Origin: DASXAQ01 sp036406615
Lineage (GTDB): Bacteria; Actinomycetota; UBA4738
Assembly (NCBI GenBank): GCA_036406615.1
Contig: DASXAQ010000069.1
Location: 1-64,000 of the forward strand
DNA length: 64,000 bases
Direction of reading: 5' to 3'
Made by a program: the position numbers and the translations under genes. Below the pieces are notes generated by a model that made no database searches, had not been told where the DNA came from, and was given only the letters and a program-made list of their open reading frames with translations. Below, piece after piece: positions 58,961 to 64,000 of this stretch (positions within the stretch are counted from its first letter, which is position 1; each line of letters starts with the position of its first letter).

Positions 58961-59419
58961 CTACCGGGGGGCCCAGGCGTCCGGGTCCTTCACCAGCGCC
59001 CGGACGGAGCGAGGCAGCGATCCTCGCGCCAGGTCCTGCAGCGTGACGGTCTCCAGCACCGCCCGCAGGTTCGCGCGAACGGCGATCCACACGTCGCGAA
59101 GCGCCGACGCCGGGCCCGGGTATTCGAGCTCGTCGGGACGAACTTCGTGCACGTTGGCGAGCGGTCCTTCGACCGCACGAATCACGTCGGCCAGCGTGAT
59201 CTCGGACGGGCTGCGCGCCAGGCGGAATCCGCCGGCCGCCCCGCGATGGCTCTGGACCAGGCGCGCGTGGCGCAGCTCGGCCAGGATGTTGAGCAGGAAG
59301 TTGAGGGGGATGCCCTGGGCGGTCGCGATCTGGTCGGCCTTCATCGGCCCAGCGTCGTCAGCGGCCGCGAGCTCCACCGCCGCGCGGACCGCATAGTCCG
59401 CCTTGGCCGAGATGCGCAT
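58961..59419 (-). CDS. Second Rrf2-family transcription regulator
   Basis: A 152-residue protein with the standard Rrf2 length and start, MRISAKADYAVRAAVELAA, then QGIPLNFLLNILAELRHARLV, GGFRLARSPSEITLADVIRAVEG and VTLQDLARGSLPRSVRALV. It shares long near-identical stretches with the regulator at 58403-58957 (LLNIL.ELRHA, RLAR.P.EIT.ADVI), so the two are paralogues, probably arising by duplication and inversion. It contains no cysteine, so it cannot hold an Fe-S cluster by itself. The ATG has GGGTGGGATCGG upstream. It converges on the sulfate operon with only 3 bases between the stop codons. Confidence 0.92.
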   Translation of the reverse strand: MRISAKADYAVRAAVELAAADDAGPMKADQIATAQGIPLNFLLNILAELRHARLVQSHRGAAGGFRLARSPSEITLADVIRAVEGPLANVHEVRPDELEYPGPASALRDVWIAVRANLRAVLETVTLQDLARGSLPRSVRALVKDPDAWAPR

Positions 59420-59521
59420 CCGATCCCACCCTTTCGATCGCCCCGCAGGGCAGCAGAAGGCTAGCCGACTCACGCCTCGCTCGGCACCCGGCGGAACACC
59501 TCGCACGCGGCGCGCGATGTC

Positions 59522-59527
59522 TACACT
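59522..59527 (+). promoter_or_regulatory. Candidate -10 box of a leaderless gene
   Basis: TACACT lies 7 bases before the ATG at 59535 with no ribosome site. The 115-base divergent region separates it from the second Rrf2 gene. Confidence 0.4.
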
Positions 59528-59534
59528 CTCCGGC

Positions 59535-60749
59535 ATGGCCGTCGAGCAGGTCGTTCGGTCCTGGTCAGAGCGGTTCGCGGCCCGCATGCGGGGCGAGGCG
59601 AGCGCGGGCCTCGCCGACATCCTGGCCATGTCCGGCGACACCGACCTGGTGTCGTTCGCTGGCGGCTTCCCGGATCCGGCCACGTTCCCCGGGCCGGAGC
59701 TCGCCGAGGTTCTCGGCGCCATCATCGCCTCCGGCGACGCCTCGGCGTTCCAGTACGCGCCGACGCCGGGGCTCCCCGGGATGCGGGCGCTGGTCACCGC
59801 CCGGCTGGCGGCCGACGGGCGGGCACCGCAGGACGACGAGCTGGTCATCACCAGCGGGGCGATCGAGGCGCTCGAGCTCCTCGGCAAGACGTTCCTGGAC
59901 GCGGGCGACGTGGTCGCGGTGGAGAGCCCGACGTACCTCGGCGCCATCATGGCCGCGCGCGGGTTCGAGGCCGAGGTGGCGGGCGTCCCGATGGACGGTG
60001 ACGGCCTGGACGTCGACGTGCTTCGAGACCTGCTGAACGGTTCGCGCCCGCCCAAACTGCTGTACACCATCCCCGACCACCAGAACCCGGCGGGCGTGAG
60101 CCTGAGCGACGAACGCCGCGCCGCGCTGGTGGAGCTCGCGCGTCGGCACGGCCTGCTCATCGTGGAGGACGTCGCGTACCGCGAGCTCGGCTTCGACGGG
60201 CGAAAGCGGCCGAGCCTGTGGTCGGCGGCGCCCGACGTCGTCGCGCAGATCGGCACCTTCTCCAAGACGTTCTTCCCGGGCGTGCGGCTGGGCTGGGCGG
60301 CGGGCCCGCCCCAGGTGATCGCCCGGCTGGTCCTGGCCAAGCAGAACACGGACCAGTGCGCCGGCGCGCTCGGGCAGCGGCTCCTCGAGGAGTGGGCGCG
60401 CGCGGACCGGCTTGACCCATCGATCGCCGCGGCCCGCAGGCTGTACGCGCGGCGCTGGTCCCTCCTGGGGTCCGCGCTCGCGGAGCGCATGCCCGAGGGC
60501 GTCACCTGGACGCGCCCCGAAGGCGGTTTCTTCACCTGGCTCTCGCTTCCCGCCGGGACCGACTCCGCGGCCCTCGCACGAAGCGCGATCGCCGCGGGCG
60601 TCGCCGTCGTTCCCGGAGGCCCGTTCTTCCCCGACGGCGACGGGCGCGGACACCTGCGCCTGGCGTTCAGCCGCGTCGACGACGACACGATCCCGGGAGG
60701 GGTCGACCGGCTGGCCGGCGCGATCGCCTCGGCCGCGAGCCGGGACTAG
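59535..60749 (+). CDS. PLP-dependent class I/II aminotransferase (2-aminoadipate type)
   Basis: A 404-residue fold-type I aminotransferase of the LysN/2-aminoadipate and MocR-like catalytic group. Features are VSFAGGFPDPATFPGPELAEVL near the start (with a turn), the substrate loop QYAPTPGLPGMRALV, YTIPDHQNPAGVSLSDERR, the PLP lysine in TFSKTFFPGVRLGW (near residue 240) and FTWLSLPAGTDS. It probably transfers amino groups from 2-aminoadipate or aromatic/branched amino acids; specificity is unclear. The ATG at 59535 is preferred over 59517 because of the TACACT box 7 bases upstream. Its stop lies 8 bases before the SDR gene. Confidence 0.88.
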   Translation: MAVEQVVRSWSERFAARMRGEASAGLADILAMSGDTDLVSFAGGFPDPATFPGPELAEVLGAIIASGDASAFQYAPTPGLPGMRALVTARLAADGRAPQDDELVITSGAIEALELLGKTFLDAGDVVAVESPTYLGAIMAARGFEAEVAGVPMDGDGLDVDVLRDLLNGSRPPKLLYTIPDHQNPAGVSLSDERRAALVELARRHGLLIVEDVAYRELGFDGRKRPSLWSAAPDVVAQIGTFSKTFFPGVRLGWAAGPPQVIARLVLAKQNTDQCAGALGQRLLEEWARADRLDPSIAAARRLYARRWSLLGSALAERMPEGVTWTRPEGGFFTWLSLPAGTDSAALARSAIAAGVAVVPGGPFFPDGDGRGHLRLAFSRVDDDTIPGGVDRLAGAIASAASRD

Positions 60750-60757
60750 GCCGCCGC

Positions 60758-61540
60758 GTGGACCTCGGGCTTTCCGGCCGGGCCGCCATCGTGACCGGCG
60801 CGTCGAAGGGCCTCGGCCGCGCCATCGCCGCCGAGCTCGTCCGCGAGGGCGCCGCCGTCTCGATCTGCTCGCGCGACCGCGACGAGATCGACGAGGCCGC
60901 GGCGGACCTGCGCGACGCCGGCGGGCGCGTGCACGCCGCGGTGTGCGACGTGACCGACTCCGGCCAGATCCGCGACTACGTGGCCGACGCCGCGGCGGCC
61001 CTTGGCGGACTGGACGTCCTGGTCAACAACGCCGGCCGGGCCCACCCCGGCACGTTCGAGACGATCTCGGACGAGGACATGCAGCGCGACGTGGACGTGA
61101 AGGTCTTTTCGATCATGCGCTGCGCCCGCGAGGCCGTGCCCCACATGCGCGCGCGGGGCGGCGGCCGCATCGTGAACATCAGCGCCGTGTTCGGACGCGC
61201 GCCCGATCCGGGGTTCTTCGCCACGAGCGTCAACCGCGCTGCGGGGCAGGCCCTCACGAAGGTGCTGGCCATTCAACTCGCTGCCGATAACATCCTCGTG
61301 AACGGAGTGAACATCGGGTTCGTCGTCACTCCCCAGTGGGAGGGCATCCACCGGGCTCGGGCGCCGGAGGTGTCCCAGGAGGAGTTCTTCCGAACGTGGG
61401 CAGAGCGCGAGGTGCCGCTGGGGCGCTTCGGACGGCCCGACGAGGTGGCCGGGATCGTGGCGTTCCTGGCCGGCGCCAGGGCCTCCTACATCACCGGGGC
61501 CTCGATCGACGTGGCCGGAGGCATGGGCCGGTACCTGTGA
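60758..61540 (+). CDS. SDR-family protein with altered catalytic residues
   Basis: A 260-residue short-chain dehydrogenase/reductase fold with the cofactor motif TGASKGLGRA (13-22), VNNAG (89-93) and NIS (Ser142). By ungapped alignment with E. coli FabG the catalytic Tyr is Thr156 and the Lys is Arg160 (TSVNRAA in place of YxxxKA), so normal SDR chemistry is doubtful. The C-terminus ASYITGASIDVAGG is standard. GTG start 8 bases after the aminotransferase stop; the ilvE-like gene follows by 10 bases, so all three are one operon. It could be a lyase, an isomerase or a non-catalytic binding protein. Confidence 0.88.
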   Translation: MDLGLSGRAAIVTGASKGLGRAIAAELVREGAAVSICSRDRDEIDEAAADLRDAGGRVHAAVCDVTDSGQIRDYVADAAAALGGLDVLVNNAGRAHPGTFETISDEDMQRDVDVKVFSIMRCAREAVPHMRARGGGRIVNISAVFGRAPDPGFFATSVNRAAGQALTKVLAIQLAADNILVNGVNIGFVVTPQWEGIHRARAPEVSQEEFFRTWAEREVPLGRFGRPDEVAGIVAFLAGARASYITGASIDVAGGMGRYL

Positions 61541-61550
61541 GGAGGGGTCG

Positions 61551-62483
61551 GTGGGAGAGGTGAAGCCCGGGCAGCTGGCGTACTTCGACGGGGACTTCGT
61601 CCCGGTCTCGAAGGCGGTCGTGCCGATCACCACGCACGCCTTCAACTACGGCACCGGGTGCTTCGAGGGCATCCGCGCGTACTGGAACCCCGACCGCGAG
61701 CAGCTGTTCGCCCTTCGCATCGCCGAGCACATGGACCGCCTGGTGCGCTCCGCCCGCATCCTGAAGCTCGACTTCGACATGGAGGTCGGCACCCTGATCG
61801 ACCTGGGGCTGGAGCTGCTGCGGCGCAACGAGTTTCGCGAAGACGCCTACCTGCGACCGATCGTGTACAAGGCGGAGGAGACGATCAAGGTTGCCCTGTC
61901 CGGCTTCCAGACGAAGTTCTGTGCCTACGCGATCCCGATGGGCGCGTACCTGGACATCGACCGCGGCCTGTCGCTGACCGTCTCCGCCTGGCGACGGATC
62001 GAGGACAACGCCATGCCCTCGCGGGCCAAGCCGACCGGCGCGTACCTCAACGCGGCGCTGGCCTCGGACGAAGCCCGGCTGCGCGGGTACGACGAGGCCG
62101 TCATGCTCACCTCCGACGGCCACGTGGCCGAGGCGTCATCGGCGAACCTGTTCATCGTGATGGACGGGGTCGTCGTCACCAGCGAGCCCGCCGACGACAT
62201 CCTGATCGGCGTGACACGCGACGCCGTGACCAAGATCGTCCCGCGGCTCGGCCTGGCGGTCGATGCGCGCCGGATCGACCGCAGCGAGCTGTTCGCCGCC
62301 GATGAGGTCTTCCTGTGCGGCACCGGCGTGCAGGTGGCGCCGGTCACCAACGTCGACGGCCGCACGATCGGCTCGGGCAAGCCGGGCCCGGTCACGATGC
62401 AGATCCAGGAGCGCTACCTGGCGATCGTTCGCGGGTTCAGCGACGAGTTCCCGGACTGGCGCACACCCGTCTACGACGGCTGA
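61551..62483 (+). CDS. ilvE: Branched-chain amino acid aminotransferase
   Basis: Transfers amino groups between branched-chain amino acids and 2-oxoglutarate. The 310 residues are fold-type IV PLP enzymes: THAFNYGTGCFEGIRAYW near the start, RPIVYKAEETIKV, the PLP lysine in PSRAKPTGAYLNAALASDEA (near residue 160), DEAVMLTSDGHVAEASSANLFIV with a turn, and GVTRDAVTKIVPRLG. The D-amino acid and aminodeoxychorismate lyase relatives cannot be fully excluded, but FEGIR and the tail PVTNVDGRTIGSGKPGPVT favour IlvE. Start GTG with GAGGAGGGG upstream. Its last 13 bases overlap the convergent cupin gene. Confidence 0.92.
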   Translation: MGEVKPGQLAYFDGDFVPVSKAVVPITTHAFNYGTGCFEGIRAYWNPDREQLFALRIAEHMDRLVRSARILKLDFDMEVGTLIDLGLELLRRNEFREDAYLRPIVYKAEETIKVALSGFQTKFCAYAIPMGAYLDIDRGLSLTVSAWRRIEDNAMPSRAKPTGAYLNAALASDEARLRGYDEAVMLTSDGHVAEASSANLFIVMDGVVVTSEPADDILIGVTRDAVTKIVPRLGLAVDARRIDRSELFAADEVFLCGTGVQVAPVTNVDGRTIGSGKPGPVTMQIQERYLAIVRGFSDEFPDWRTPVYDG

Positions 62484-62953
62484 GCGCGCTCGTCCTTCGT
62501 ATCCGCGGCCGCGTCGCGCTCCTCGAGGGCCTGCTCCATGAGCTCCCGGAACCCGGCGCGCGGCGGCGAGAACACGTCGAGCGCCAGCACCGGCTCGTCG
62601 TGCGTGACGGCGCCGTGCGGCACCCAGGGCGGGACCACGTAGACGTCGCCCTTTCGCACCACGCGCTTCTCGCCGTCCAGGTCGAACTCGTAGGAGCCCT
62701 CGATGATCGTCCCGATCTGCTCCTCGGCGTGCTGATGCACCGGCGCCTCCGTGTGGGGCTCCATGGAGACGAAGCTCATCGTCAGGTTGCGGCCGAACAC
62801 CGGCCGCAGCGTGAGTCCCGGCCCCGCCGGATGCAGGCCGAGGATCTCGTCGACGGAGACGAACCGGGGCGGGTCCTGCGGATCGGTCCGCGCCTCAGGG
62901 TCCGTGAAGAAGTACCCGGGTTCGCCGGGGACGCCGGGGCCCAGGTCGCTCAC
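62471..62953 (-). CDS. Cupin-domain protein
   Basis: A 160-residue small beta-barrel protein. The metal-binding cupin motif is visible as APVHQHAEEQIGTIIEGSYEF (two His and a Glu) and PPWVPHGAVTHDEPVL (the third His). It probably binds a metal and a small substrate, but no enzymatic family is evident. The GTG at 62953 overlaps the stop of the IclR gene (GTGA), so it is translated together with and may be controlled by that regulator. The rest of the longer frame up to 63163 is antisense to the regulator. Confidence 0.85.
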   Translation of the reverse strand: MSDLGPGVPGEPGYFFTDPEARTDPQDPPRFVSVDEILGLHPAGPGLTLRPVFGRNLTMSFVSMEPHTEAPVHQHAEEQIGTIIEGSYEFDLDGEKRVVRKGDVYVVPPWVPHGAVTHDEPVLALDVFSPPRAGFRELMEQALEERDAAADTKDERAQPS

Positions 62954-63690
62954 TCGCCGCTCCAGTCGAGCGCCTGGGTCGCCGTGGCACGCGCCCCGAC
63001 GGCCACCGGCGACTCCAGCAGGCCGGCCAGCCGGGAGCTCGCACGCCGCAGGGCAGGCACGACGCCGGCCACCGAGTCCCGCGTCAGCCTCGCGGCCGAC
63101 GCGGCCACCGAGACCGCGCCCGCAACCTCGCCGGCCACGCTCACCACCGGCACGGCGACGCACCGCACGCCGGCCAGGTACTCCTCGTCGTCGACCGCAT
63201 AGCCGCGCGAGCGCGTGAGGGCCAGGTCCGCACGGAGCGCGCCCGGGTCGGTGATCGTGGCGGTGGTCCGCGCCTCGAGCTGCGCTGGGAGCAGGTATCC
63301 AACGGTCTCAGGTTCGACGAACGCCAGGATCGCCTTGCCCATCCCCGAGCAGTACGCGGGGACGCGCGAGCCCACCCCGAGGGCCCAGGGCAGGCCGCGC
63401 GACGGGTCGGCGCGGTCCACGTACATGATCTGGGTGCCGACCAGCGCCCCCAGGTTGGCCGTCTCCCCCGATTCGTCGCACAGGCCCCGCAGCACCGCGT
63501 GCACCTCGGGGCAGCGGCCGAGCCGGCGCCGCCCCTTCACGCCCGCCCGGTAAGAGCCGGTCAGCGGGTTGCGTCCGACGAACCCACGGAGCTCGAGCGT
63601 GCGGAGCAGCCGGTGGGTCGTCGACTTCGGCAGCCCCACGCGGGCGGCGATCTGGGCGAGCGACAGCTCCGAGCCGGCGAGCCCGATCAC
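62950..63690 (-). CDS. IclR-family transcription regulator
   Basis: A 246-residue regulator: an N-terminal winged helix (SLAQIAARVGLPKSTTHRLLRTLELRGFV, seen in parts) and an effector domain with ANLGALVGTQIMYVDRADP, YCSGMGKAILAF and RGYAVDDEEYLAGVRCVAVPV. The codons before the first start in frame read VVQSLDRALTILD, the normal beginning of the first helix in IclR proteins, so the true protein probably starts upstream of 63690, but no ATG, GTG or TTG is present in that stretch. It may use a rare start codon or the sequence may contain an error. It overlaps the cupin gene and follows the membrane protein by about 97 bases. Confidence 0.85.
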   Translation of the reverse strand: MIGLAGSELSLAQIAARVGLPKSTTHRLLRTLELRGFVGRNPLTGSYRAGVKGRRRLGRCPEVHAVLRGLCDESGETANLGALVGTQIMYVDRADPSRGLPWALGVGSRVPAYCSGMGKAILAFVEPETVGYLLPAQLEARTTATITDPGALRADLALTRSRGYAVDDEEYLAGVRCVAVPVVSVAGEVAGAVSVAASAARLTRDSVAGVVPALRRASSRLAGLLESPVAVGARATATQALDWSGE

Positions 63691-63787
63691 GTCGAGGATC
63701 GTGAGCGCACGGTCGAGCGACTGGACGACGCCTCCCCGGCCCGCGTCCGTCGGGCTCGTTCGAGCTCGAAGGGCCGTCGCCTCGCCC

Positions 63788-64000
63788 CTATCCTCCGGCG
63801 GTGACGCCGGTCGCCCCGACCTCCTGGGCCACCTCCGCGACCATCTCGTGCTCGCTCCTGCCGCGCCGGGCGGCCTGGGACACCGAGTAGATGACGATCC
63901 CGGCGATGACCGACACCGCGGTGAACGCGATCATCCAGTAGTTCCAGACGCTCAGCTTGGGGAATCCGGTCGGGTACCACGAGCCGACGAAGATGAACAT
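63788..64000 (-). CDS. C-terminal part of a membrane protein (gene truncated by window edge)
   Basis: The last 70 residues of a protein whose 5' part lies beyond 64000. It contains a membrane segment (NYWMIAFTAVSVIAGIVIYS) followed by a cytoplasmic basic and acidic tail (RRGRSEHEMVAEVAQEVG). This pattern resembles the end of amino-acid/polyamine or other secondary transporters, but the family cannot be identified from the fragment. It is oriented toward the IclR and cupin genes, which may be part of the same transcript. Confidence 0.6.
   Translation of the reverse strand: MFIFVGSWYPTGFPKLSVWNYWMIAFTAVSVIAGIVIYSVSQAARRGRSEHEMVAEVAQEVGATGVTAGG

Overview
This 64 kb window is high-GC, densely coded bacterial chromosome with no phage, IS element, CRISPR array or tRNA that I could find. 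The organism is almost certainly an actinomycetote. Evidence is a WhiB protein (26476-26703), the complete fused F420 genes fbiA, fbiB and fbiC (26898-31849), an F420-type PPOX protein (12078-12470), DUF3499/DUF5719-like proteins, and a gene order resembling mycobacterial Rv3240c-Rv3262 (secA, hpf, comF, ahcY, TobH-like isomerase, manB, DUF3499, whiB, fbiA, fbiB). It lacks the LpqB-MtrAB genes of that block, carries mtnA, and has a short archaeal/Thermotoga-type AhcY, so a lineage outside the well-studied Actinomycetes is likely. The class cannot be fixed from this sequence.

Layout. 1-12 kb: translation rescue and secretion (tmRNA, smpB, ftsX, ftsE, prfB with a programmed frameshift, secA), plus a YfhO-like membrane protein and a SIS-domain protein. 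12-21 kb: F420-type PPOX, orphan NarL-type regulator, hpf, comF, then a SAM-cycle/purine salvage and sugar-phosphate run (mtnA, ahcY, a PNP-like phosphorylase, phosphoglucose/phosphomannose isomerase, Trm112-like protein, manB). 21-26.7 kb: DUF3499, DUF5719, a 1034-residue glycosyltransferase/membrane protein, a histone-H1-like basic repeat protein and WhiB. 26.9-33.4 kb: F420 biosynthesis and a purine permease. 33.5-43.2 kb: a polysaccharide assembly and export locus (Wzm/Wzt exporter, four further glycan genes, a small membrane transporter, a SpoIID/LytB protein). 43.2-49.5 kb: ligA, a UPF0280 protein, GNAT, mnmA, etfA, etfB. 49.5-54.2 kb: small singletons. 54.4-59.4 kb: a sulfate ABC operon ending in an Rrf2 regulator, facing a second Rrf2 paralogue. 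59.5-64 kb: two aminotransferases, an SDR lacking its catalytic pair, a cupin, an IclR regulator and the end of a membrane protein.

How it works together. manB, the isomerase and the nucleotidyltransferase could supply activated mannose-type sugars to the glycosyltransferases, whose product would leave through Wzm/Wzt. mtnA, ahcY and the phosphorylase would recycle methylthioadenosine and S-adenosylhomocysteine. Sulfate uptake is probably autoregulated by the Rrf2 protein encoded at the end of its operon. Many start codons sit 6-11 bases after a TANNNT -10 box, which suggests frequent leaderless transcription. Most of the window is housekeeping. The less ordinary items are the prfB recoding site, the Rrf2 pair and its candidate operator, the Asn-to-Asp phosphorylase beside mtnA, and the palindrome upstream of whiB.
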